A stretch of 64,000 nucleotides of DNA from Streptomyces sp. SAI-127 (GTDB taxonomy: Bacteria > Actinomycetota > Actinomycetes > Streptomycetales > Streptomycetaceae). The stretch is taken from positions 8,328,501-8,392,500 of the forward strand of contig NZ_JARXYJ010000001.1 of the NCBI RefSeq assembly GCF_029894425.1, read 5' to 3'. Below, in pieces: positions 17,524 to 26,262 of this stretch (the first letter of the stretch is position 1; the number at the start of each line of letters is the position of its first letter). The translations under genes and the position numbers were made by a program. The notes under the pieces are model-generated. The model was given only the letters and a program-made list of their open reading frames with translations. It had not been told where the DNA came from and made no database searches.

Positions 17524-19113
17524 ATGGTGAGTGTTCAATCCCCCCCAGGACGCCGTGAACTGCCGTATGCGCGCGTACTGTTGCTCCCCGCCATAGTCAT
17601 GGCCGCGGCGACCGGGGCCGCCGTCGCGGCAGTGCAGCAGCCCGCCCGGGCCGCTGTCGGCTGGTGCGGCGCCATCGCCACACTGCTGGTGATCGCGGTG
17701 GCGGCCGAAGCCGTCCGGCGCGGTCGCGAACTGCGGGACCAGCGTCTCGAACACGCCCGTCAGACCGCGGATCTGCAGCGGCGCATCGCTGACCAGGACC
17801 AGGACCTGACCCGGTTCGCGAAGGAGATCGCGCCCACAGCGCTGGACTGGCTGCGCCGCGGAATTTCCCCCGGAGAGGTGATTCGCCAACTCGGCGATGT
17901 CGACCCCGCGTGGGCGAACCTTCCCGAGGCGCAGATCCGCCTGCTCAAGACGGTGCTCACCATCGTCGACACCGAGGAGATCATGCGTGACGCCGCGCAG
18001 CGCTCCTTCGTGAACATCGCGCGTCGCGTCCAGGCCATCGTCCACCAACAGGCCAACGAACTGCGGGAGATGGAGGAGGACCACGGCCGCAATCCCGAGG
18101 TCTTCGACGACCTCCTGCGCATCGACCACGGCACCGCGCTGATCGGCCGCCTCGCCGACTCCATCTCCGTCCTCGGCGGCGGCCGCCCCGGACGTCAGTG
18201 GCCGGAGCCCGTCGCGCTGTACAGCGTGCTGCGCGGCGCCATGTCCCGGATCCTGGAGTACCGGCGCATCGACCTGTCCTCGATCGCCAAGGTCAACGTC
18301 AAGGGCACCGCCGTCGAACCGGTCATCCACGCCGCGGCCGAACTCCTCGACAACGCCACGCGGTACTCCCCGCCGCAGAGCAAGGTGCATGTCACCGCCA
18401 CCGAGGTGCAGACCGGCGTCTGCATCGAGATCGAGGACGCCGGCGTCAGCCTCAGCGAGGAGGCCCGGCTGAGGGCCGAGGGCATGCTGGAGCGGGCCAA
18501 GGCCGGTGTGGACCTCCAGGATCTGGGTGAGTCGCCGCGACTCGGCCTCGCCGTCGTGGGCCGGCTCTGCCAGGCGTACGACATGCAGGTCTCCCTGCGT
18601 GCCTCCGCGTACGGCGGCGTACGCGCCATCCTCGTCGTGCCCAGCGACATGCTCACCGACGAGCCCGGCGTCGGGCTCGCCCACGGCATCGGCGCCACCG
18701 CCGTGCCCAAGGCCGAACTGGGCGCCCTGCCCGGCCCCAAGCGCACGATCAAGAAGCGCCGCCCCACCAGCCCCAAGTTCACGACACCGGTCTCCATGGA
18801 GGACGACGTCCCGGAGGTCACCGAGTGGACGGCCAACGGGCTGCCGCAGCGCCGCAGCCGGGTCAAGACCTCGCTCACCCAGCGCTACGCCGAGCAGGCC
18901 GAGATCGAACGCGCCGAGCGGGAAGGGCGCCCGACGATCTGGTCGACGGCCCAGCGCGAGCCGGAGCCGGAGCAGAAGCCGGACGACACCCCACCCGGCC
19001 TGTGGGTCCAGGCGTTCATGGACGGCCTCAAGCGGCCCACCTCTTCCACAGTCACCCAGCCGACCGACGAACCGGCCCGTACCGAGGCCGAAGACGAGGG
19101 GAACCTCAAGTGA
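17524..19113 (+). CDS. rarA: Conservon histidine-kinase-like protein (RarA/CvnA type)
   Basis: The 529-residue protein has two N-terminal membrane helices (about residues 14-60), a coiled-coil linker at about 65-105, a dimerisation-like segment (LLRIDHGTALIGRLADSI), and a GHKL ATPase fold with N box AAELLDNATRYSPP near residue 270. A long disordered, charged tail runs from about 400 to 529. It heads a five-gene conservon with roadblock, DUF742, GTPase and P450 genes, matching the rar (cvn9) operon that influences aerial development in S. coelicolor. The ATG at 17524 is preceded by AGAGGG. Its stop overlaps the next start by four bases. Confidence 0.9.
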   Translation: MVSVQSPPGRRELPYARVLLLPAIVMAAATGAAVAAVQQPARAAVGWCGAIATLLVIAVAAEAVRRGRELRDQRLEHARQTADLQRRIADQDQDLTRFAKEIAPTALDWLRRGISPGEVIRQLGDVDPAWANLPEAQIRLLKTVLTIVDTEEIMRDAAQRSFVNIARRVQAIVHQQANELREMEEDHGRNPEVFDDLLRIDHGTALIGRLADSISVLGGGRPGRQWPEPVALYSVLRGAMSRILEYRRIDLSSIAKVNVKGTAVEPVIHAAAELLDNATRYSPPQSKVHVTATEVQTGVCIEIEDAGVSLSEEARLRAEGMLERAKAGVDLQDLGESPRLGLAVVGRLCQAYDMQVSLRASAYGGVRAILVVPSDMLTDEPGVGLAHGIGATAVPKAELGALPGPKRTIKKRRPTSPKFTTPVSMEDDVPEVTEWTANGLPQRRSRVKTSLTQRYAEQAEIERAEREGRPTIWSTAQREPEPEQKPDDTPPGLWVQAFMDGLKRPTSSTVTQPTDEPARTEAEDEGNLK

Positions 19114-19517
19114 TCCAGCAGCGAGGCAACTTCGACTGGATGCTCCAGGACCTCGCCAAAGGCGTACCGGGCATCCAGATGATCGTGGTGCTCTCCGCCG
19201 ACGGCCTGCGCATCGCCCGGCACGGCGGAGACCCGGACACCGCCGACCGCGTCGCCGCCGCCTGTGCGGGCCTGCAGAGCCTGGCGGGCGCCGTGGCCGG
19301 GGAGATCCCCGGCAGCGACGGCAAGATGAAGATGGTCCTCATCGAGATCCACGGGGGCTACTTCTATCTGATGGCCGCCGGCCCCAACGCCTATCTCGCG
19401 GTGCTCTCCGACATCATCACCGAGCCCGGCCACATGAGCGCCCGCATGAGCGACCTGGTCGTCCGCATCGGCGCGCACCTCACCAGTCCGCCCCGGCGCA
19501 ACGGGCAGACCGTATGA
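19110..19517 (+). CDS. rarB: Roadblock/LC7-domain conservon protein (RarB/CvnB type)
   Basis: The 135-residue protein is a single roadblock/LC7 domain (FDWMLQDLAKGVPGIQMIVV, LSADGLRIARHGGD), the fold used by MglB-type partners of small GTPases. In conservons it works with the GTPase encoded two genes downstream and the membrane kinase-like protein upstream, forming a membrane-linked signalling complex. The GTG at 19110 overlaps the rarA stop as GTGA. Confidence 0.92.
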   Translation: MIQQRGNFDWMLQDLAKGVPGIQMIVVLSADGLRIARHGGDPDTADRVAAACAGLQSLAGAVAGEIPGSDGKMKMVLIEIHGGYFYLMAAGPNAYLAVLSDIITEPGHMSARMSDLVVRIGAHLTSPPRRNGQTV

Positions 19518-19936
19518 CTCCTCCACAACGCCGACGGCGATTCCCCAAGGCCAGTCAAGAACCGACGCCGCAACCCCCGCAGGAGGGCCAGGACCCACCC
19601 GAGGGACCGAAGAAGAACCCCGAGCGGCTGTACGTCATCACCGGCCCCGACGGAACCGAGCGCTCGGAACTCGACCTGGTCACCTTAATCGTGGCGCACG
19701 CCGATCCGCCGCCCTCCGCCACGCCTGAGCAGGCGGCGCTGCTCAGGCTCTGCACGGCCCCCCTGTCCGTGGCCGAGCTGTCCGCCTATCTCAGCCTGCC
19801 GTTCAGCGTGGTGACCGTCCTGCTCACCGAGCTGCTGACGGCCGAACTGGTGACGGCCCGCGCCCCGGTCATCCGCCAGGCGCTGGCCGACCGTTCCCTC
19901 CTCGAAGCGGTGATGCATGGACTTCAAAGGCTCTGA
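19514..19936 (+). CDS. rarC: DUF742 conservon protein (RarC/CvnC type)
   Basis: This 140-residue DUF742 protein has a polar, Pro-rich N-terminus (about 35 residues) followed by the conserved RLYVITGPDGTERSELDLVT block and a C-terminal helix-turn-helix-like region (LSVAELSAYLSLPFSVVTVLL). DUF742 proteins are found almost only in conservons; their molecular role is not settled. It overlaps rarB by 4 bp and the GTPase gene by 20 bp. Confidence 0.92.
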   Translation: MTPPQRRRRFPKASQEPTPQPPQEGQDPPEGPKKNPERLYVITGPDGTERSELDLVTLIVAHADPPPSATPEQAALLRLCTAPLSVAELSAYLSLPFSVVTVLLTELLTAELVTARAPVIRQALADRSLLEAVMHGLQRL

Positions 19937-20537
19937 CACCATCCCCGGTCCGCGAACAGAGGACCACCTCCCCCAGACCGCCGAAGCCGCGGTGAAGATC
20001 GTCATCGTGGGCGGCTTCGGCGTGGGCAAGACGACCATGGTCGGCTCGGTCAGCGAGATCAAACCGCTGACCACCGAGGAGACCATGACCCAGGCCGGCA
20101 TCGGGGTCGACGACAACTACGGCTCCGAGACCAAGACGGCCACCACCGTGGCCATGGACTTCGGCCGTATCAGCATCACCGACCAGCTGGTCCTCTACCT
20201 CTTCGGCACCCCGGGCCAGGAGCGCTTCTGGTTCCTGTGGAACGGCCTGTTCGAAGGCGCACTCGGCGCGGTGGTCCTGGTGGACACCCGGCGCCTCGAA
20301 GTCAGCTTCGACGTCATGGACCGCCTGGAGGAGCGCGGCGTGCCCTTCGTCGTCGCCGTCAACACCTTCCCCGACGGCCCCCGCCACCCGCTCGACGACC
20401 TGCGCACCGCGCTCGACCTCAGCGAGGACATCCCCATCGTCGAGTGCGACGCACGCCGGCGGGCGTCCAGCCGGGACGTGCTGATGACGTTGTTGCAGTT
20501 CCTTCATTCGCTGGCTTTGGAGAAGGCTCCTGTGTGA
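19917..20537 (+). CDS. rarD: Conservon small GTPase (RarD/CvnD type)
   Basis: The 206-residue ATP/GTP-binding protein has P-loop GGFGVGKTT near residue 31, switch region ETKTATTVAMDFG, and the G3 motif GTPGQERF near residue 98. The usual NKxD is replaced by NTFPDG, as in other conservon GTPases. It is probably a MglA/Ras-like switch working with the roadblock partner RarB. The start lies inside the end of rarC, so expression is coupled. Confidence 0.93.
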   Translation: MDFKGSDTIPGPRTEDHLPQTAEAAVKIVIVGGFGVGKTTMVGSVSEIKPLTTEETMTQAGIGVDDNYGSETKTATTVAMDFGRISITDQLVLYLFGTPGQERFWFLWNGLFEGALGAVVLVDTRRLEVSFDVMDRLEERGVPFVVAVNTFPDGPRHPLDDLRTALDLSEDIPIVECDARRRASSRDVLMTLLQFLHSLALEKAPV

Positions 20538-20666
20538 CGGGTGGCCCGGCAGTGTCGTACCGCCGGCCGCCCTCTGCCACGCTCCCGGCTTCACTCGAAC
20601 CACTCGGACCGGGGCAGCCCATCACTTCCTGTACACCAGATCGATCTCAGCTTCGGAGCGACCATC

Positions 20667-22150
20667 GTGACGCCTGAATCCCTTTCCCCGACCGGTACGG
20701 ACGACCCCATGGCCGCCCCTCCCCCCGGCTGCCCCGCACACGGCATCGGCATCGGCGGACTGCGTCGGCTGTACGGCCCTGGGGCGGAGGACCTGGAGTC
20801 CGTGTACGAGGAGCTCCGCGCGGAGCACGGACCTGTGGCTCCTGCGCTGCTTCACGCTGATGTGCCGATCTGGATGGTGCTCGGTCACTCCGAGAACCTG
20901 CACATGGTGCGCAACCCCTCTCAGTTCTGCCGAAACACCCGATTGTGGTCAGCCCTGCAGGACGGCACGGTCAAGCCCGACCATCCGCTCATGCCGCACT
21001 TCGCCTGGCAACCCATCTGCAGTCACGCCGAGGGCGACGAGCACCTGCGGTTGCGCGGTGCGGTCACCGGTGCCATGTCGACCATCGATCACCGAGGCAT
21101 CCGCCGTTACATCAACCGAGCGACCCAGCAACTCGTCAACAAGTTCTGCCGGGAGGGTAGGGCCGACCTGGTCGGCCAGTTCGCCGAGCACCTGCCGATG
21201 GTGGTGATGTGCGAGATCCTCGGTATGCCCGAGGAGTACAACGATCAGATCGTGCAGGCCGCTCGTGACATGCCCAAGGGCAGCGAGACCGCGATCGCCA
21301 GCAACGCATACCTCATGGACGTCCTGATGCGGCTCACCGCCCGCCGCCGGGCCGAACCGAGGGACGACTTCACCAGCCACCTGATCAACCACCCGGCGAA
21401 TCTCACCGACGACGAGGTCGGCCAGCACCTGCGCATCATCCTGGTGGCAGCCTACGAAGCCACCGCCAACCTGATCGCCAACGTGATGCGTGTGTGGTGC
21501 TGACCGACCCGCGGTTCCGCGCCCAACTCAACGGCGGCCAGATGACGGTGCCCCAAGCCGTCGAGCAGTCCCTTTGGGACGAGCCGCCGTTCAGCACCGT
21601 CCTTCCCTACGTCGCCAAGCAGGACACTGAGCTGGGCGGCCAGCGCATTCGTAAGGGTGACGCCCTCATCCTCGGCATCGCGCCGGGCAATGTAGACCCA
21701 CGAGTCCGGCCCGACCCCAAGGCCCACATGCAGGGCAACCGCTCCCACCTGGCCTTCGGTGGCGGCCCTCATGAGTGCCCGGGTCAGGACATCGGCCGTG
21801 TCATCGCCGAGGTCGGCGTCGACGCACTGCTGACCCGCCTGCCTGACGTTCAACTCGCCTGCGACGAGGACGAGCTGGGCTGGTGGGCATCCATCTCGAA
21901 CCGGCACTTGGTGGAACTGCCGGTGAAGTTCGAGGCCAAGCCCCAGCAGGACGTCATGGCGCGGCCCGCGCACCCGTTGGCGTTGCAGCGTTCCAGCGAC
22001 TGGCTGGTCAGCACGCCCCAGCCGAAGACGGCGCCTTTGGAGGCTACCTCTCCCACCACCGCCCCGAAGCCGACGCCGATGCCGACGCCCGAACCGGCTG
22101 GTCGGCCTGGTGTGTTCCGGCGCTTCCTGCGCTGGTGGCGCGGCGAGTGA
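20667..22150 (+). pseudogene. rarE: Conservon cytochrome P450 (RarE, CYP157-like), frameshifted
   Basis: Two adjacent frames together make one P450. The first runs from GTG 20667 (GGAG upstream) through the I-helix region LVAAYEATANLI to a TGA at 21501-21503. The second resumes at LTDPRFRAQLNGG and continues through EQSLW, the heme loop FGGGPHECPG (Cys codon 21776-21778) and a Pro-rich tail to 22150. The junction near 21486-21494 reads CGTGTGTGG where CGTGTGG would keep the frame, so a GT duplication (2 bp) breaks the gene. The K-helix ExxR is replaced by EQSLW, the variant known for CYP157 enzymes of Streptomyces conservons. Either a genuine inactivation or an assembly error is possible. Confidence 0.88.
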
Positions 22151-22166
22151 GCCGACCGGCCTGAGG

Positions 22167-23111
22167 CTATCCGGCAGCCCATTCGTCGTACGACGACCAC
22201 GCCCGCAGCACGCGAGGGCTGACGAACCGGTGCTCGCGTCCCGTGATCGGATCGGTGAACTCCAGCACCCGTGCCAGCAGTTGGAGCGGACGCCGGAAGT
22301 CGCCGGACGCAATGGGGTCGGTGACCACTGGATAGAGGGGGTCGCCGAGGATCGGCACGCCCAGAGCGCTCATGTGCACCCGCAACTGATGCGTCTGCCC
22401 GGTACTCGGCGTCAGCCGGTACCGGGCGCGCTCGCCCCGGTGCTCCAGCAACTCGATCCGGCTGACGGCGTTGGGCTCGCCCTCGATCTCCCGGGCCGCC
22501 AGGACTCCGCGTTCCTTGACGATCCGGCTGCGCACGGTGCGCGGCAGGGGCAGCGCCGGGTCGTACGGGGCCACGGCTTCGTACTCCTTCGCCACCCGTC
22601 TGTCCCGGAACAGCGACTGATAGGCGCCGCGCTCCTCGGGCCGCACGGTGAACATCACCAGGCCGGCTGTCAGTCGGTCCAGCCGGTGCGCGGCGCCCAA
22701 TGTGGGGATGCCCAGCTGCCGGCGCAGCCGCGCCAGGGCCGTCTCGGCGACATGGCTGCCGCGCGGGGTGGTGGCCAGGAAGTGCGGCTTGTCGGCCACG
22801 ACTACGTGTTCGTCCCGGTAGATGACGTCGATCGGGTAGGGGACCCGCTCCTCGTCGGGCAGCTCCCGGTGGAACCACACGAACATCCCCGGCACGTACG
22901 CCATGTCGCGCGTCACCGGATGCCCGGCGGCATCCACGACCCGCCCCGCCTCCAGCAGTCCGTCGATCACCTCGGCCCCTGCCGCGAGCCGCGCCACGAG
23001 ATGATCCCGCACGGTCGCCCAACCCTCACCGATCGGCAACCGCACCCGCACCGGATCGACCCCGTCGCGCTGCGGCAGGGGAGAGGGCGGGGGCGGAGTA
23101 CGGCGTCTCAT
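22167..23111 (-). CDS. RluA-family RNA pseudouridine synthase
   Basis: The 314-residue protein has the RluA catalytic signature AAHRLDRLTAGLVMFTV, in which the Asp of HRLDR is the nucleophile, then RVAKEYEAV and the C-terminal GQTHQLRVHMSALGVPILGDPLY motif. It should isomerise uridine in rRNA or tRNA; the target cannot be named. An N-terminal S4-like segment (residues 20-85) precedes the catalytic domain. ATG 23111 begins MRRRTPPPP; the frame is open further upstream but without family features. It converges on the P450 gene with 16 bp between stops. Confidence 0.9.
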   Translation of the reverse strand: MRRRTPPPPSPLPQRDGVDPVRVRLPIGEGWATVRDHLVARLAAGAEVIDGLLEAGRVVDAAGHPVTRDMAYVPGMFVWFHRELPDEERVPYPIDVIYRDEHVVVADKPHFLATTPRGSHVAETALARLRRQLGIPTLGAAHRLDRLTAGLVMFTVRPEERGAYQSLFRDRRVAKEYEAVAPYDPALPLPRTVRSRIVKERGVLAAREIEGEPNAVSRIELLEHRGERARYRLTPSTGQTHQLRVHMSALGVPILGDPLYPVVTDPIASGDFRRPLQLLARVLEFTDPITGREHRFVSPRVLRAWSSYDEWAAG

Positions 23112-23275
23112 CAGGACCAAGCCTACGAGGGGCCTCTGACAGTGAGGTCGAGGTGGGGCTCCCAGCAGAAGGTTGCGCCTTCCCTGCGTCCCTTGGCTGG
23201 TGCCGAGCGTGGCACGCGTCTGATGGGTGCTGTTTCGAAGATCGCCTGTGAACCCCGATCGCCGGTAATGGGAAG

Positions 23276-24301
23276 TTATCGAGACACCGTTGTGAGGTTT
23301 GCGGGGTGAAGCTGGCCGGTCATGTTCGGGCTCAGCGCGCCGGCCGTGCGTGGGGAATAACGACCATTGCTGCGACTCCAGTCGTAGCTGCCGCGTATCC
23401 ATGTGAACAGCGCGGTCGCATAACGTTGGACCTTCTCTGACTCCGTGCTCGTGAGGCCGAGCCGGGCGCAGAACAGGGGGACCAGCTTCATCTGCTCAAA
23501 GAGCTGACTGACTGTTGTCTGAACGAGGGTGATGGCCAGCCTGATGGCTTCCGCCCGGGAACAATTGCGTTGCCGCATGAGGCAGTGCACCAGGTTGGGA
23601 TCGCCTCGTGCGTCGTCGTTCTCGAGGGACATCACCTCGTTGATGAGTTTGACGGCATCGACAGCTGCTCGTCGCATCGACTCCAAATGACTGCTATGCC
23701 AAATGATCTGTGGGATCTCGAAGTGTCCCACCCTTTCGGCCATGTCGAGCGAGGGAATGAGCCCCAGTGTGCGGTGCCCGACCCTCATCCGGGTGGCGAA
23801 GTCCTCGGGGATCCATGTGCGGCGATCGACTTCCTCAGTGAGGTTTCCTGTCAGGTAATCCATCCAATTGTGAGCGGCCCGCTGCTGCCATTCCTCGGAC
23901 ATCCCCATCTTGGCTCGACGCCAGATGTCCGCGAAGGCGCTCACGAGAGGCGCATCGTGGTTGGTTTCCCGCTGCGAGGGACGGGTGATGAGCGTGATGA
24001 GTTGCTGGCACACGTCGACGGCCGCATCGGCTTTGCATCCCTCGGGCACATCAAACAGATCATCGAAAAGGAAGAACCAGCCCATGGTGTCAAAGGCCAG
24101 GTCGAGGTCATCACCTTCGGCGTCCGGGTAGCTGTAGGCGGCCAAGTCCGCTACTGCTGAGAATATGTAGCGCTGAGTGGCCCTATGTCCCAGCACTAGT
24201 TTCTGGTGACGCATCCATTCCAGATTGCGGTCCCTGGCGGCTACCAAACCGGTGTTCAGTCGGGGAGGAATGGGCAAGTTGATGGTTACGTTCTGGGGCA
24301 T
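23276..24301 (-). CDS. Class I terpene synthase (sesquiterpene-cyclase-like)
   Basis: The 341-residue all-helical synthase should ionise a prenyl diphosphate, probably farnesyl diphosphate, and cyclise it. The aspartate-rich motif is D80-D81-L-F-D84 within FFLFDDLFD. The second metal motif is NEVMSLEND (N221, S225, D229), where the usual third ligand Glu is Asp and the usual ND is NE. The diphosphate-sensing Arg lies near residue 173 and the C-terminal RY pair is present (SNGRYS). ATG 24301 has GGGAGAG six bases upstream. No prenyltransferase or tailoring gene adjoins it except the conservon P450. The product cannot be predicted from sequence. Confidence 0.9.
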   Translation of the reverse strand: MPQNVTINLPIPPRLNTGLVAARDRNLEWMRHQKLVLGHRATQRYIFSAVADLAAYSYPDAEGDDLDLAFDTMGWFFLFDDLFDVPEGCKADAAVDVCQQLITLITRPSQRETNHDAPLVSAFADIWRRAKMGMSEEWQQRAAHNWMDYLTGNLTEEVDRRTWIPEDFATRMRVGHRTLGLIPSLDMAERVGHFEIPQIIWHSSHLESMRRAAVDAVKLINEVMSLENDDARGDPNLVHCLMRQRNCSRAEAIRLAITLVQTTVSQLFEQMKLVPLFCARLGLTSTESEKVQRYATALFTWIRGSYDWSRSNGRYSPRTAGALSPNMTGQLHPANLTTVSR

Positions 24302-24453
24302 TATTCTCTCCCAGTTCTGCCTCGGCATGCTTATCGGCCCAGACGGGCGAGTGGTCGTCGATGCCTGGTGCCCGCGGGTGTCGCTGCCTCAGGATTCTTG
24401 TCCGGAGACCAACCGAATTGATGTATACGGCGAGCCGGACGAGATGAAGCGCC

Positions 24454-24732
24454 TCAGGCGAGTCCAGTGGGGGCCCCGCGACCTTCGGCGCCGTCAGGGG
24501 GGCTGCCACGGTCCTGAGGGCCCCTCCTCCCGGTCAATCTCGCTGCAGGATTGATGCGGGTCGGCGGGTGGCGCCTCTGCTCGGGCGGACCCGGTGGCTG
24601 CCAGCCGACCATGGTCCCGGTCGGGCTGGGCCAGCGGACCGACGTGCTGGCCAGAGGCGCGAGCACCACCTGCGGCGTCTGCTCGGTCAAGGGAGCGGAC
24701 CGAGGCAACTGGGCACGAGCAGAGTCTTTCAT
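24454..24732 (-). CDS. Possible small protein, 92 residues, unknown
   Basis: ATG 24732 has a GGAGGG six bases upstream. The product starts MKDSARAQLPRSAPLTEQ and is Pro- and Arg-rich, with no domain, membrane segment or cysteine pattern. The good ribosome site is the only support; the composition of the second half looks like non-coding GC-rich sequence. Confidence 0.25.
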   Translation of the reverse strand: MKDSARAQLPRSAPLTEQTPQVVLAPLASTSVRWPSPTGTMVGWQPPGPPEQRRHPPTRINPAARLTGRRGPQDRGSPPDGAEGRGAPTGLA

Positions 24733-24855
24733 GATGCCCTCCGGGTGGCGGAGTCGACCAAGTTCATGAACTGTGCGTTGTGCTCCACACGCTGCGACTG
24801 CGGCGTTGCTGACTCGTGCACGTCCTGGGCCGGCCATCGGTCGAGCGGAGCCTCG

Positions 24856-24972
24856 TCAACGGCATGCCGGGCAGTTCGCTGGCGTGACCTTCGAGGAGAC
24901 CGCGCGACGGCGCAGACAATCCGTGGCCACCACCGCCACGACAGCGTTGTCGCAGGCGAGGTCGTGGATCAT
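24856..24972 (-). CDS. Possible 38-residue Cys-containing small protein
   Basis: ATG 24972 follows a GGAAGG site on the minus strand. The peptide begins MIHDLACDNAVVAVVATDCL and ends NCPACR, giving four cysteines including a terminal CPAC pair, a pattern compatible with a small zinc-binding protein. It is too short to judge further. Confidence 0.35.
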   Translation of the reverse strand: MIHDLACDNAVVAVVATDCLRRRAVSSKVTPANCPACR

Positions 24973-25608
24973 CCCTACCTTCCAGTGCCGCCCTGGGTTT
25001 CGTCAACTGTGCGGGGCGAGTTGGCGCTGGTGTGAGGTGCCGTGGCGGGCCGCCGCGCGGGGCATGTCGGGTGGGAGCCGGTTCACGGTTCTCGGTGACA
25101 TTCCGGACAGCCGGGTCGGCAGGAGGTGGGCCGTCGCCCCGAGTTGATTCGCACTAGCGTACGACCGCGTCCATCGCGCCGACCACATCGGTGCGTTGCG
25201 CGGAGCACGCACCCGAGCCGCACCGCCGACCCTCGCAGGCATCCGGCCACCATCCTCACGGGCCCGGGGTGCGACGCCGCTCTTGCCGGCGATTCACCTG
25301 ACAGCCCACCACTTCGCACCATGCGACGATTTCCGGCCGTGGGAAAGGGGGCGCAGCCCCGGCGCACGGAGCGGATCCCCTGGCCGCCGGATGCACGGCC
25401 GCGCATTCCAGCCTGTCGGTGCGCCGCGGGTACCACCCTCGTTTGCGGCTGTTGGGGAGCAAGTTCGTCCGGGGGCGGGCTGTCCGGCTCGAGCGCCCAG
25501 GACGTGACAGGGGTTCGGCGCGAGGGTGGGCGCCGGGCCCGTGTCTGATCGGCGTCGAGGGTAAAAACTCGTTGGGACGGACTCCGTGCGGTTGGCAGGA
25601 TGCGGCTC

Positions 25609-26190
25609 ATGCCGTTCCTCACCGGCCCGGTCCTCGCACCAGGCATCCTCTCCAGCACCGCCCAGCCCACCCTCTCCACCGGCGACGGCCTGCTCCTGCG
25701 TCCCTGGCGGGCCGAGGACGCGCCCGCGGTCCACGCCGCGTTCCAGGACCCGGTGATGCAACAGTGGCACGCCCGTGCCGCCGACTCCGTGGACGAGGTC
25801 GGCGGCTGGATCGAGGAGTGGCGGGAGGCCTGGGCCCAGGAGAGGACCGCTCAGTGGGCCGTGGTGGAGGCGGACACCGAGCTGCTGCTCGGCCGGGTGG
25901 CGCTGCGCGAGATCAATCTCGTCGACGGGCAGGCCGAGATGGCGTACTGGACGACCGTGGTGGCGCGTGGGCGGGGTGTAGCGGCGCGTGCCACGGTCGT
26001 CCTGTCGCGCTGGGCCCTCGACGACATCGGGTTCCACCGTCTCGAGCTCCTGCACGCCGTCCGTAATGAGGCCTCGTGTCGTGTCGCGACCAAGACGGGC
26101 TTCGTTCTGGAAGGGACCAAGCGAAGTGCCGTTCTGCATCCGGACGGTTGGCACGACATGCATCTGCATGCGCGTGTCCGGGGCGACTGA
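25609..26190 (+). CDS. GNAT-family N-acetyltransferase
   Basis: The 193-residue protein has the RimJ/RimL-type GNAT fold: LLLRPWRAEDAPAVHAAFQD, the acetyl-CoA loop region VARGRGVAARATVVLSRWA, and NEASCRVATKTGFVLEGTKR. It transfers acetyl from acetyl-CoA to an amine, either a protein N-terminus or a small molecule; the substrate is not evident. I prefer ATG 25609 (AGGA eight bases upstream) over ATG 25600. It converges on the permease gene, with short direct repeats in between. Confidence 0.9.
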   Translation: MPFLTGPVLAPGILSSTAQPTLSTGDGLLLRPWRAEDAPAVHAAFQDPVMQQWHARAADSVDEVGGWIEEWREAWAQERTAQWAVVEADTELLLGRVALREINLVDGQAEMAYWTTVVARGRGVAARATVVLSRWALDDIGFHRLELLHAVRNEASCRVATKTGFVLEGTKRSAVLHPDGWHDMHLHARVRGD

Positions 26191-26232
26191 GGGGCTTCCA
26201 AGAGGGGCTTCCAAGAGGGGCTGCCAAGTGGG
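26189..26232. repeat. Short tandem repeat after the acetyltransferase gene
   Basis: Three head-to-tail copies of a 15-base unit (GAGGGGCTTCCAA, third copy GAGGGGCTGCCAA) lie in the 72-bp gap between the convergent acetyltransferase and permease genes. The unit forms no obvious hairpin. Confidence 0.7.
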
Positions 26233-26262
26233 ACCGATGGGGGTCCGCCAAGGGGCCGCCCC

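Larger units (their letters stand above)
24302..25608. other. Gene-poor 1.3-kb interval
   Basis: Open frames here are short and mutually overlapping, and none shows a recognisable domain. Base use is less strictly coding-like than in the neighbouring genes. Two minus-strand short frames with good ribosome sites are listed separately (24454-24732 and 24856-24972). I see no tRNA, insertion-sequence ends or long repeats. The promoter of the terpene synthase should lie in its left part. From 25100 to 25600 I see nothing definite. Confidence 0.5.

Noticed and set aside
20541..20667. Earlier start for the conservon P450
   Set aside because: The upstream in-frame stretch lacks a ribosome site and reads as intergenic; the GTG at 20667 has GGAG at suitable spacing.
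24540..25100. Degraded transposase or insertion sequence
   Set aside because: No terminal inverted repeats, target-site duplication or DDE-like residues can be seen in any frame.
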